The translations under genes were made by a program, and so were the position numbers. This document shows, in pieces, positions 46,055 to 56,890 of a stretch of DNA of 64,000 nt. Source of the stretch: Volvox africanus (lineage: Eukaryota; Chlorophyta; Chlorophyceae; Chlamydomonadales; Volvocaceae); the NCBI GenBank assembly GCA_030268105.1, contig BSDZ01000024.1, positions 1,178,001 to 1,242,000 of the forward strand, given 5' to 3'. The notes below the pieces were generated by a model. That model saw nothing but the letters and a program-made list of their open reading frames with translations, had not been told where the DNA came from and did not search any database. The first letter of the stretch is position 1, and every line of letters begins with the position of its first letter.

Positions 46055-46633
46055 CTACACACCACCGCCTGCGCGCCACTCCTTTAGTGCATATTCAACC
46101 TCATCGAAACCGCCATGTAGTGCCCACGCATGATATTCTTTCCTAGAAAACTTAGGGAAAAGTGACGGACGGTCACCTTCCTCAAATACGCGCATAATTG
46201 CGAGAAAGGGGTTTTTTCCGAAACTGAATCCCATAATAGGAATTGATTGGGAAAAGGGGCACACATATATAAGCTTGGAATCACCCAGAGGGTTCCGAGC
46301 AGCGGGATGAGCTACCGCCTGCGGCACCTCTCGCATCCCCAGCAAGTGCCAACGGTGTAGCCGGCTGAGGAAGTATCGCTGGTGATGGCCTAGTAGCAGT
46401 AACAGTAGTACCAGCAGTAGTACCAGCAGCAGCAGGAACGGAAAGCGGCGGTAGTGGCCCAGTCTGGATTGATCAACGCTGCTGCTGTAGGTCTCGATGC
46501 ACAAGGCATGAAGAGAGGCAACGTCGGCATTTCGAGCGGCCAAGGGCTTGGTGGTGGCTTCAGTGGTAGTGGAAGGTTTGGTTGTCCTGCACGTAGCCAA
46601 GGTCGTCGTACAGATGTAGAACAGACAAACCAT
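46055..46633 (-). CDS. Hypothetical protein with one hydrophobic segment
   Basis: A 192-codon uninterrupted frame that I do not recognise. A Thr/Ala-rich N-terminus (TTKPSTTTEATTKPLAA) precedes a Leu/Val run (residues ~68-82) encoded by AGC/AGT-type repeats on the other strand, then a more ordinary C-terminal part (NPFLAIMRVFEEGDRPSLFPK, FDEVEYALKEW). The Leu run may be a repeat artefact rather than a membrane helix. No splice sites or homologue support it; real single-exon gene and chance frame are about equally likely. Confidence 0.25.
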   Translation of the reverse strand: MVCLFYICTTTLATCRTTKPSTTTEATTKPLAARNADVASLHALCIETYSSSVDQSRLGHYRRFPFLLLLVLLLVLLLLLLGHHQRYFLSRLHRWHLLGMREVPQAVAHPAARNPLGDSKLIYVCPFSQSIPIMGFSFGKNPFLAIMRVFEEGDRPSLFPKFSRKEYHAWALHGGFDEVEYALKEWRAGGGV

Positions 46634-46960
46634 CAGGTCGAAAATTTGGATGTAAGTCAGCGTATGTGCGTGTGTCGATGGGACGAGAAAGCATGTACAT
46701 CAAAAACAATTTTCTGCTCCTAGCGTGCGTTTGGCTTTTTGAGGTTTTGAGGGTCATGTAAATTTTCTAAGCCACAAATTTGTATTTAAGTGCGCCGAAA
46801 ACTCTACATGATACATATATGTATATGTATGTACACATGTATACATAAATAAATAAATAAATAAATATATATATATATATATATATACTATAATCGCACA
46901 TACCTCATTGCATATATTCTACTTCATATATTTATGCATATGTGTTTACCAAGCAAGATC

Positions 46961-46993
<33 letters not shown>

Positions 46994-48431
46994 ATGGTTA
47001 AAATATGTGCGCTGAATAAGGTTCCACAAGCTGCCCTGGTATGCAGCACTGCCGCCTGTCTCAGTAGAGATGCGATGTAAATTTCCGTCAGCACCCCCCA
47101 AGCAAGGACGCAAGGAGGGCAGTGAGCTCAGATAACCTGACTGATGCGATGCATCATTGACAGCGGCAGCGAAGTGGGAGAGGCGTCGGCGGTGATCCAT
47201 GCATGGCATGTTTAGGTGTCGACGCTTGTGGCTACGCAGCCAGGTAACAGCAATCGGTGTGAAGTCCTCAGAAGACGCAGATGGCGGTGGCGATGCAGGT
47301 GCGGCAGAAGCGGCGGGGGTGCAGGTGCGGTAGCGGCGGTGGTGGCGCTGTTGGCGGTCGCGATGCCCTCAAATGATTGGGAGCTAACGGATGACATATA
47401 GGTCAAGGGTGAAGTTTAGCTCTGGACATATGGATCTCTGGACCAGAGGCCCAGGCACGCTGGAGGGGCATGAGAATGGATTTCATGGCGACCCCACCAA
47501 CTCATAGGTCCCTACCTATGGGTTGGGGGTATATTGGGGGTATATAATACTGGTGCCAAACAGCTCTAAGTAGTCTCAACTCCGCTTCTGGCCCCTTGCC
47601 TGTTATGCGAGTTTGACGGGGGTGATGCATGGGGGCATGGCATGGCATGAGGACAGGTTCACCCATTAACAGGGACTCAGGAAAGTATCATTTCGGCGGT
47701 GGGAAATTCCGGCGGAACGATTCCTAGCGTGGTTCCGTCACATGGTGGCGGGCAAGACAAAACACCAAAAAGCCGATCCGACAGTTATGAGGAATTACAT
47801 GTGATCCTCAAGCCACGTGGAAATTGCTAATTCCGATTGTGCATATCGAATTGGTCGTGGTCGGTGAAAACACAAAGAATCGACCAATGAGTTTGTATGT
47901 TTATTCGTATTTATAGAGAAAGAGAGATAAGAGATGCACATGATGATGGTGATGGTTGTAATGGTGATGGTGATGATGCAGCTATGATAATGATGATGAT
48001 GATGATGAAGGTGCCTACTGCCTCAGTTTTATGATGAATTGCAGTCTTCCAGGCTCTCCAACAAGAGAAGCAATGAGCTCAGATAACCTGACTGAAAAGC
48101 ATCACTGGCAGCAAATGCAGAGCAAGCGATGTGATGTGATAAGGCCTTGCGCGGGGGCCAGATGTGGACCCAGAAGCCTGAGATTCAGTGTAACAATCCC
48201 TTGGCCAACTCAGTCCCAATACCGTTGTTGTCCTGCCTCTCGTTTGCTGGTGATAGATAAAAAAACGCTACTTACAATAATATATAAAAGATAGAAAAAT
48301 AACATTTGTACATGATGACAAATATTACTAGATCATCCTCATAATTGTATTATGCAGGACAGTAATAACATACATATATTTATTAGGTAAGCAGTTATGT
48401 GGACTTGCAGTATGTCAGTCACAATGCTTAC
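46634..48431. other. Repeat-rich non-coding region
   Basis: Contains (AAAT)n/(AT)n around 46846-46888, (TA)n(TG)n around 46961-46993, GATGAT-type trinucleotides around 47938-48008, and two related minus-strand fragments (47090-47175 and 48040-48110). No complete gene was recognised. Confidence 0.6.
48040..48110 (-). pseudogene. Coding-like fragment sharing DA-QSGYLSSL with 47090-47175
   Basis: Minus-strand translation reads FAASDAFQSGYLSSL. The second copy at 47090-47175 reads FAAAVNDASHQSGYLSSL. The shared core also matches at DNA level (GAGCTCAGATAACCTGACTGA on the plus strand). The family is unknown; this may be non-coding repeat rather than exon. Confidence 0.3.
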
Positions 48432-49617
48432 CATGCAGGTTGGCGGTGATGTTGACAATCCCCCTCCGCAAAGACCCAACAATAGCTCCAATAATTAACA
48501 ACCAAAGAAGTTCGTGTCCATACAAAAGCAGATCATTGCTGTACATCTCGATTTTGTGAATCAAAAGTCGACTGCGTCATCATTGAGAAATTTAAGTGGA
48601 GGGTAGACGGAAGCACTAATTACCTGTGCTGTGCAAATCAACAACTTATTATTGCATATCATAGGTAAATAAATATACACACACAGCTACACATATATAC
48701 GTACAAATAAAAATTCGTATACATTTAAATATATAAACATGCCACTGCATACCGACCGACTGCCCAGCCACTGCGCACACAAGTCCACACCAACCTACCT
48801 GCATGGCCGCACAACAAAGGCGATGATGGAAGTGGAAAAGCGGCTGATTCCTAAGCTGCTGTGGATTTCGTTACGTTACGGCTGATCTGAGGTGGATAAG
48901 ATACACGGCAGACCTGGGCCAGGTGTTTGCCTGTCACGATAACCAGTCGAGCCGCGAGGGTTTGCAGAAGGACGGCGATGAGGTTGGAGGCCACAACGAC
49001 CCAAATCTGTATAAGGAAATGGCATAACAAAGCGCCAATATTACGAGTCAGACTTAGCCCTTAGGCAGACGTTAGAAGACATACCGCTGGGCACAAGCAA
49101 GAACGCACCACGATCTGCGTATTACGACATCTGCGTCTCACCGCCGCCGCCACACCAATTTGCCGAATGATAACACTTCAAATACATCAGTGCTTGTGAT
49201 CTTTGCCTTCATCGTCCCTTACCAGCTCATAGCCAATGTCGAGCCAGCTTCGATTGCCGTCGCCCAGTTCCCCGGATCCACCAAGGCGACCTAATGTGAA
49301 GGATACAGCATAACAGATCTATGGATAAGGACGTTGAGTCCGAGCAGTGCACACGCGTTTCTTACGACACGGGCAGGATAAATTACCGCTCTGTGCTCAC
49401 CGACACAAGGAAAACGGGCCCATGATGCGAAACGCGTCCATTAAGGAAAGGTCTCCCATGGTTGTTCGCAGAGACCTGACACCAACGGGAGGTGTGTTTG
49501 GAATCAACAACATGACAAGAACTATGTTTCAATACTCAATTACAACTGACTTGCACAATGTAATACAACGCACTGTATGAAAGCACTTACGTTACGTTTT
49601 TTCGACCGTATTATCAT
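48432..49617 (-). pseudogene. NRAMP divalent-metal transporter, frameshifted and apparently truncated
   Basis: Proton-coupled Fe/Mn transporter family. Exons (minus): 49617-49591 (MIIRSKKRN), 49475-49401 (ending GPVFLVS), 49290-49223 (VALVDPGNWATAIEAGS, with the metal-binding DPGN of helix 1), 49006-48905 (IWVVVASNLIAVLLQTLAAR, VTGKHLAQVCR). All are clear NRAMP sequence with canonical splice sites. Exon 3 is one nucleotide short: the frame of DPGN runs into TGA at the junction, while the expected GYEL lies in the next frame. A fifth candidate (48538-48432, LLWLLIIGAIVGS) resembles helix 3 but lacks its conserved acidic residues. Helices 4 onward were not found. Either a decaying gene or a base error in exon 3. 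Confidence 0.75.
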
Positions 49618-49751
49618 GATGAAAGAGAATTGTGGTTCTGGAGCCTTAAAGGTATTCCCCCTCTTTGTCACCCTCCGATGCTACATTTGCATGTCATTTA
49701 CTCTTATTAATTGCCACAACGAATAATTCTCTTGACCTGTCGCATACAATT
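49618..49751. promoter_or_regulatory. Short bidirectional promoter, NRAMP / rubredoxin
   Basis: Only 134 bp lie between the two start codons, so the promoters and 5' UTRs must overlap or be very compact. No motif is claimed. Confidence 0.6.
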
Positions 49752-50344
49752 ATGCTGTCCTTTCGATCAGTGCAGCTGACGTGCCGACCTGTGGTTGCAC
49801 GCCCAGCATTTAGCGTAACTCCAAGCCATGTAATTTCACGTAACATTCGTCTACGGTCTTCGCCTGAGACGGATACGGATTTTTTGACGGAGGCGGAGCG
49901 CAAGAAAGCTGAGGTCGGGACCCGCATATCCCCAAGGAGCATGGGAATCTTGGCCCTATCTTACAAACCATAATCAACACTTTTTGGTTTTTACCTCTAT
50001 AGGCTGAGAAGCTTCGCGCTGCGGAAAAATTTATGGTCATCGGCTCCGGTTCCGCGACGTGCAAGGGTTGTGGCTATGAGTACAAGCCCGAAAAGGGTGA
50101 CCCTGACTTCCCGGTGCCGCCCGGTGTGAGCTTTCAATCCCTTCCGGACGACTATGTGTGTCCGATATGTGGTGCCCCGAAGACCAAGTTCGAATCGCGT
50201 ATGAAAGTCGTTGCAGGCTTCGCGGAGAACCAGAAGTACGGCCTTGGAGGCAACTCCCTGACGGAAAGCCAGAAGAGCTTGCTTATTTACGGTGCCCTTG
50301 CTGTCTTCTTTATCCTTTTCCTTGCTGGTTACGCACTCGAGTAA
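49752..50344 (+). CDS. Membrane-anchored rubredoxin, RBD1-like, plastid
   Basis: One-iron electron-transfer protein; the plastid RBD1 type is known for photosystem II assembly. Exons 49752-49913 and 50003-50344; 167 residues. A transit-like N-terminus ([20 protein letters not shown]) leads into a charged stretch ([22 protein letters not shown]). The rubredoxin domain has both knuckles, CKGCGYEY and CPICGAPK, with the conserved Asp/Pro-rich middle. One C-terminal transmembrane helix ([20 protein letters not shown]) ends the protein, as in RBD1. The intron donor GTCGGG is weak, but no in-frame alternative joins the two parts. TGTAA at 50901-50905 is a likely polyadenylation signal. Confidence 0.92.
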
Positions 50345-52565
50345 GGGTTCAGATCGGCTTCGGGAAATCCCTTCGAGGTCACATTGTTGGCGTCAGATGG
50401 GGTTGATACGCTCCCAGGAGTGAGGAGGGGTTGGGTTTTCAACAGGGGAAACTATAGTGGGCAGGGTTGGGAGGACGACGAAGATTTGTCGAGACCATAT
50501 CAGGGCCAGTTGGCAGGCTCGCACACGGCGAGTGAGCCGTTTGCCTTCCGCCGGCCAATGCCTAAAGAAACAGGCACTCGTTTCTAAGCATGAGCGTCGG
50601 GGTCGCAGTACATCGGAGGCAGGCGGGGTCTGGCGAGGTTTGCTCAATGTACACCGCCCCCTCCTATAATTTTATCGCGCACAACAAGTGCGGCAATTTT
50701 GGAACGTCCTTTTTTAACGATGACCTGGCGCGGCTATTTCGAAATGAACTAAACACTATGGAAAGGGCCTGGGCTTCGGTTATTGTATTCAGTCGGGGAA
50801 ATGCAGGACGTGATAACCGTGAGAGAAAAGCTGACCCTTGACTGCTCGGGTTGCAGGGTAGCTAAAGCGTATGTGTACAATTTCACAAGGCGTGATACGA
50901 TGTAACGGGACATGCAGGACATGTACGGCAGGCTTCATGGGGTGTCGGGTGCATGAACCTAAAGTAGCTGGTGGCGCTTACCGTGCATGGGGCCTTATGA
51001 CGCCAAGTACTAGCTCCTCCGAGTACTTATGACGCCAAGTACTAACTCCTCCGAGTACTTATGACGCCAAGTACTAGCTCCTCCGAGTACTTATGACGCC
51101 AAGTACTAGCTCCTCCGAGTACTTATGACGCCAAGTACTAGCAACTCCGACATGGGGCTTCAGCACAGCCAACCATTTCGAGATTGCAAGCGGGAGCGAG
51201 AAAGAGACAGATTGGTTTTCTTGTGTATGAAGGTCATGGAGGGATATATGGAGTTAGGCGCCTACGTATGTCCGCAGCTAGCGCTACCCTAAGGTTATCC
51301 GCACGGTTATTAGGGTATGCAGGATGTAAAGTGTGTACAGAACGAAGGCTGATGGTCTCTGTTATTTTCCTTTGTTTCAAGACCTGGCGGCATCTCTTGG
51401 AGTAGATTGTCAACAATTGCCGCAGGTCACAGCAAGCAAGCAAGTGTTAGAAGAATGCACGTCGTGGCAACATCGAGGCAACATCACCTGACAAGCCAAG
51501 GATATGTTGGCTTCTGTCCACTCTCGTACCAATACTCCCGGAGGAGGATAAGCTGCAGGGTGTAACGAAATGCACCAGGTATAACGACGGATGACTGCGT
51601 TTATTACCCGCATGGCCATCATTCACGAGGTGCGAAGCGAGGCCACGAGAAGTCAACCCTGGCGAGCAAGGTCTCCATAGCGTCAAAAATGCGGAAATCC
51701 AAAGTTAACTTTATCTGGCAACAGTAGTAGTGCTTGGCAAAGCCTATCTATTCATGTACTAATAACAAGTTAAAAGTAAGTGTTTACTGCGTGCTGGCTG
51801 TGGAATGGTACCGGAAGGCAGCTGAGGAAATAACCGTTCCTGTTTGAAACAACGTAGTTGTTCTTCTGTGTCTAGCACGCTAGATGTAGAATCCTTGGGC
51901 TGCACTGACTAGCAGCAACTCCTTGGCGAACTTGCCGAGTGTAAGAAGATGCCCAAGTGTCTAGGGTGTCTAGGATGTGGCCAGGGTTTATTCGGTGAGG
52001 TCTAATATCTGTGCCCTCGGCGGGGATACCCGTGATGGGTTAGGTTGTGTATTTCCTAGCTGGGTAACGGAGCCTTGCCGGATTATTAGTACTCCCTTGA
52101 GTTGTGACATGCATGCGAAATAATTCGCATTAATTCGCATTAATACAACAATATTGCTTCATATGTTCATTTGGCAACTCTATCCGTCATGAAGGCGGGT
52201 ACGTACGACCCGTACACAATCCCCCACGCAAGCACGCTGAGGTAATGTGCCGTGACAGTCCCCAGGCATACCACATACAAGCATTCTATAGTTGAATCGA
52301 GTGTAGGTCAATTATAGCGACTCTCCCATGATACAGACGACACGGCGGTGGCATGGAGCTCACCAATCTATATATGAACCCCTGTGATGCCCAATGAGCC
52401 GAGCGACCCCTATGTATGTATCGTACTCATACTGGTGTGCATGCTTGTACATGGAGAAACTGTTTGAAGCACGGTACGTACAGTCCGTGCCAGTTTGGTA
52501 ATATCGATGTAGTCCGTAAGTACGCTGATGCGGGGGCTTAATTATTCGTTTCTATGCTAACTTTT
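50345..52565. other. Gene-poor region after rubredoxin
   Basis: The first ~550 bp are probably rubredoxin 3' UTR. A 32-bp tandem array lies at 50995-51150. No other gene or RNA was recognised in 2.2 kb. Confidence 0.55.
50995..51150. repeat. Five-unit 32-bp tandem repeat with internal palindrome
   Basis: Units start at 50995, 51027, 51059, 51091 and 51123. Four are essentially identical and the fifth degenerates after its first 20 nt. Each unit pairs GTACT with AGTAC around AGCTCCTCCG, so the array can form a row of small hairpins. Confidence 0.95.
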
Positions 52566-53045
52566 GAGCACCAGATTTCGATTGCTTGGTGCCCCATAAT
52601 AACGATCCCCATAGGAGCCTCGCTACACATGGCCTACAGATGACAGATATGGTTACCGCGTGGAAGAACCATAAAGATGCAGTTGTAAGCAGCAGAGGTC
52701 ATCTCTGCTGCTTACGATGCTCAGTGTGATCGCTTAGAACTCGTGTGGGGCCCCTTGCTGGTCCAGAGGTGGTATGGTCTATGGCAGACCAGGATAAGCA
52801 GAGTAAGCAAAGTATTGACAATGTTGTGGGCTAATGGTGCCGCAAACGTACAGCAATTGCGCAGTACATTTATGCATGGGATTGGTGCTGGTATTGTAGT
52901 TAACTACCGCAGCCTGTCCAATTGTTCGGACGGATGTACTGCATGATGTACTACAGTTGTCGTACTACGTATGCGCTCTTAATGTGCCGAAGTTGCTATT
53001 TTCCAAAGTCTGACCTCGAGCTTGTCCGGAAAGGCAAGGTAGGGA
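52566..53045 (+). repeat. Leader part of the tRNA-like repeat
   Basis: Reverse-complement match to 37105-37579. It runs into the start of the tRNA-like segment (GAGCTTGTCCGGAAAGGCAAGGT) and breaks off before the B box. A short duplicate of downstream sequence follows (53066-53146 resembles 53282-53360). Confidence 0.75.
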
Positions 53046-53146
53046 CAGCCAGGTAGTGGCCACGGGAGACGCCCACATCATGGCGCCATGGTAACACGTC
53101 GACATTTACGCAAATCTACTGTCATTTCCCCGGGCAAAGGTGTCGT

Positions 53147-53987
53147 TGCCCAATGTGCATGTGAGGTGAGGTGACGATGTGCGTACCATGTATGCCACTT
53201 TTAAGGAGTTTCGGAGGGGAGGAGCGATTCATCCATGTTCTCTGGTGAAAACAACGTACTCGCTGCCGGGATGTTCATGCGAGACGCCCACATCATGGCG
53301 TCATGGGAAGACATCGACATTTACGCAAATCTACTGTCAGGTCCCCGGGCAAGGGTGTCGCACGGTTGGTTCTTACATATAATGTTGAATGTTTATGTTT
53401 TACATGTGTCTGACTCCGAGCTTGTCTGGAAAGGCAAGGTCGTGGGTTCGATTCACGCCGGGGGGAGTCACGTCCACCTGTCACCCAAGTGGGGGCTGAT
53501 GGTTGGAAGCTTCGCATGATTCCATCGGTCTGGGTCGTCTGCGTCGATGGCGTGTCCGCTCTGAGCCTACAGTCGGTAACGGCCCTTCCCTGACGGGGGG
53601 CGGTCGTGGCTGATGCTTAACCCGGGACCGCGTGAGGCAGTCACCTGAGCAGCGAACACGGGTAGCTGCGGGCGGCAGACGGGTCGCATGCCTGAGTGGG
53701 CGCCTGGGCCACCCGATGGGTCCTCTGAGGGGCAACCAACCGTTTTAGACAAAAAATTCCCTTAGAAGGAAAAGGTCAAACTTTGGCTTGTCACTGTCCT
53801 TGTGGGATATAATCCTTTTATTCATGTCTTTCATATAATTATTTTAATTCAGTTAATCCTATATCTTTTTCATAACGTTTGTTGTATGATCTTCAGTCCC
53901 ATGCTTTTCCCTTCGGCGTTCATTTTTGTGCGCTTAAACAGCGCAAGCGTTATTATGTATCAGAGGCATTTACATATTGATGGTGGA
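53147..53987 (+). repeat. Copy A of the ~1-kb repeat (with tRNA-like segment)
   Basis: Near-identical to 61863-62719. It includes a tRNA-like segment with B-box match GGTTCGATTC (53445-53454), the GC-rich tail to about 53741, and the following AT-rich part. Copy A lacks about 15 bp near 53943 that the RabGAP-intron copy has, and diverges after the shared TGATGGTGGAT. Confidence 0.9.
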
Positions 53988-55132
53988 TTCTGTTGCCATA
54001 ATGTGCCACTTTCCTACAGTCGGATAATCTACTTTCATCTTTTAATAGTTTCTGCTAATTAAGTAGTCTTCTTTCCTCTTTCCGGGTTGGGACAGCATCA
54101 AAGGATGGATGTCCGGTCCACTCAGCTGTGAAAATCGTCAAGCAGACATTTTCAAGCATTCTTATTTTCCACATGATTGAAATGATCGTGCATTTTATTA
54201 GGTGTTATGTTATTGAGGCAGCCTTGGTTGTCTAAACAGCCTCCGGTGGTCCGTTGACGCTGCCAAAATGGGCTTATGGCTGGTACCTGCCTTCGGGTCC
54301 CTTGGCGCGTCATTGGCGATGCGCCAATGGGGGCCGCTGCCCACTGCCTATCCGGCAAAGAGCTTGCGATGCGGCCTCCACCACACAAGAGATGAGATGG
54401 ATAGCATGCAACAATGAGTAACTTAACAAAGTGGTTGCACATGCAGCGGCCCCAAACACTGCAGAAGGCGCGACATCCAAAAACCAACCCTGAGGGGCCA
54501 AACCCAGCGCAGCTGCGACAGGCGGCAGAGAGGATCTTAAGCGGCATCGAATAATCTGCAAGCTAAGAACCCTAGGTAAATGTTGCCCTTACTATACTAG
54601 GCTTAACTCTGTTGTAGCTTTAGCTCTGGCTTTGTACATGGATGACCTAGCCGGCAAGCAAGGTCCAAGCTAAGATTCGGAGAAGGTTGTATCTTGGAAA
54701 AATAATGCATGGGACGGGGGAGTCGGGGGTTGAATTGCGTGCAGTGCTGAAGGGACTGGAGAGTGATCAGTGCGTCTGTCACGTAAGACAAGCGGTGACC
54801 AGGGGTAGACGTCCGTATCAGTACCCTCTCGCCAAACACTAAAACCCTCTACCAAGAACCTGGGAACCCCCTACGAAGGTAAGAGCACATATGCCATACT
54901 TCCAGCATTGCTGCTAGGTTGTGCTGCATTGGTTATGTTGCTTGGTTATGCTGCATGAAATAGCAGATGCGCTGGGTGGAGCCCTAAGGGGCCAGCTAAA
55001 CGGAGATTCAAGGCAGGACGCATACTGCTCGTATAAAGTGAACTGTTTGGTAAGCTCCTCAACGATCGGTGCTAGATCTACAAGGTGCCAGGATTCTAGC
55101 ATATGCGCAAATCAGGCTGCACTCCTGCTTCC
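53988..55132. other. Non-repeated spacer between repeat copies
   Basis: 1.1 kb with no gene recognised. A 131-codon minus-strand frame at 54152-54547 is Cys/Ala-rich but has no known motif and is not called. Confidence 0.4.
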
Positions 55133-56125
55133 CTTAGAAGGAAAAGTTCAAACTTTGGCTTGTCACTGTCCTTGTGGGATATAATCCTTTTATTCATGTC
55201 TTTCATATAATTATTTTAATTAAGTTAATCCTATATCTTTTTCATAACGTTTGTTGTATGATCTTCAGTCCCATGCTTTTCCCTTCGGCGTTCATTTTTG
55301 TGCGCTTAAACAGCATCTTTTTCCTCACTGCAAGCGTTATTATGTGTGTAGGATAGGGGGGTACATCACCCGTGGCCACTAACCTGGCAGTCCCTACCTT
55401 CCCCGGTGTTTCGGGGCACCCTCATCCAGTCTCCCATGCCGACTTCTCCGAAATCAGTGGTTTTCCCAGGTTCAGCACCCACCACCAGCATCCAGCGGAA
55501 TCTGCCGAATCAACTAAGGCGTCAACTCCGCTACTGGTTATTATGTATCAGAGGCATTTACATATTGATGGTGGATGAAAGTCTTGTCACGAAAACCACG
55601 CAACTTATCCTTTGCTTTTTATCAGGCTTATTCTCTACATGACTATTGATAGGTTGGTCTACAAAACGTTTCTGAGTAAGGAAGGATGGATGATCTCATT
55701 TGCGGCGGTGTGAGCCATTGCCATTTCTGTTACAATTGCACTGTGCTAATAAAGTCCTAGGTCAAGAACCGAAGGCCTGACGAACCAAGGAAAGAAACCA
55801 GCAACACTTCGGGCGACGCGACAAGGGATGGGCGGGCGGGCGCGTGCTGAACAACAAAAACAAGATATTAGAAATGACTACGCACGCGAATAATACAGCC
55901 CTGAGGACACGGGCTGAGGTAAGGCCCTTAGTTTAAATGCCTTACCTAGGCCTTACGCCTAACTAACCCAGCTTCCTAACGCAAGCCCGCATGACTTGGA
56001 GGTGGCATATTGTCAGGTTGGTCTACAAAACGTTTCTGAGTAAGAAAGGATGGATGATCTCATTTGCAGCGGTGTGAGCTTTCCTGAACGGAGCTCGCTC
56101 ATCAGTGATTCATTTCCTTGCTGAT
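55133..56125 (+). repeat. Copy C: broken duplicate of RabGAP intron plus exon
   Basis: 55133-55720 matches 62474-62870 apart from the nested element, and 55989-56125 matches 62781-62914. The first piece carries the RabGAP exon start (GCTTATTCTCTACATGAC) but has a 12-bp deletion and then TGA-TAG. The second carries only its last part (CATGACTTGGAGGTGGCA...TGTCAG). Non-repeated sequence separates the pieces. Confidence 0.85.
55345..55537 (+). mobile_element. MITE-like insertion with 8-9-bp target duplication
   Basis: A 193-bp element, nearly identical to 3803-3995, is flanked by TTATTATG at 55337-55344 and 55538-55545. The matching site at 62682-62692 has a single, uninterrupted TTATTATG, which is the empty site. 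The 8- to 9-bp duplication would fit hAT or Mutator transposition, but the ends show no clear inverted repeat. Confidence 0.88.
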
Positions 56126-56890
56126 CAACTGTTTGCATGATCCCATGGCTTGCAACCATGTGTGCAGACTTGCATAGAGCGCACAGCGCACAACGCACGA
56201 AATTTGAAATTAAGCATGCACTCGAATGCTTGTTTAGGCTGTGACCATGGCACGGTGCGATTCTCTAAACAAGACTGCAACCTGACTTACAATGTTTGAC
56301 GGTATTCTTTCTTGTAATGTTGTCTTAATGCCGTGAAGCCCTGCTTCGTGCCTGGTCAAGCTCCGGACCCTGCTGGTACGAAGCGTAGGACGAGACAAGT
56401 GAGAGTGAATTTGCTACACATCGGTGAACATAAGAAATGCATAAGTTTATAATCTTAGTGTTTTGAACGTGCTACTTGGTTGGGATAGATAATCAACATT
56501 GCAATTTTAGCAGTGGCTAACCGGCTACCGAATGGTTTAACGTCCTGCTATATCGTACAGCAGTTTGTCAGGGGTCTGGGTGGCGTTTGTATGAACTTGG
56601 AAGTCACGTATCCTGATGGTATCGTATGTTCACAACAAACTGGGACCGAGTGTAAGACGGCATACAGTAGCACTCTAGCGCACCTCAGACCTACAGGTCT
56701 GGGATGATGGGGCACTCTAAATATTTAAATACTATACTCTTGGAAGTCCTATTTCAATAGGACATACTATTGTCTTACGGTAATCCTGTTGTCAGTTCGT
56801 TATATGATGTTTCAGCCCTAGCAACATTCTTTCGAGAGGAATACTGGTTACACATTGAAATCAAGGGTTCAAAGTTCCAACCTGTAAAAA
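56126..56890. promoter_or_regulatory. Upstream region of the RabGAP gene
   Basis: About 770 bp with no gene recognised; it should contain the RabGAP promoter and 5' UTR. No motif is claimed. Confidence 0.4.

Noticed and set aside
53410..53475. Functional tRNA gene
   Set aside because: Only the 3' half (anticodon-arm-like hairpin and B box) is tRNA-like; the 5' half and a matching acceptor stem are missing, and it is repeated with a long tail.
53481..53735. 84-codon Pro/Arg-rich frame repeated at 36821-37075 and 62197-62451
   Set aside because: The conservation is that of the repeat itself, in a tRNA-like element tail; no protein motif and no sign of codon-level constraint.
53802..54062. Hydrophobic frame MGYNPFIHVFHIII repeated at 55174 and 62518
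   Set aside because: AT-rich repeat part lying in a RabGAP intron in the intact copy; not a gene.
54152..54547. 131-codon minus-strand frame between repeat copies
   Set aside because: No known domain, and it sits in a repeat field; the evidence is only its length.
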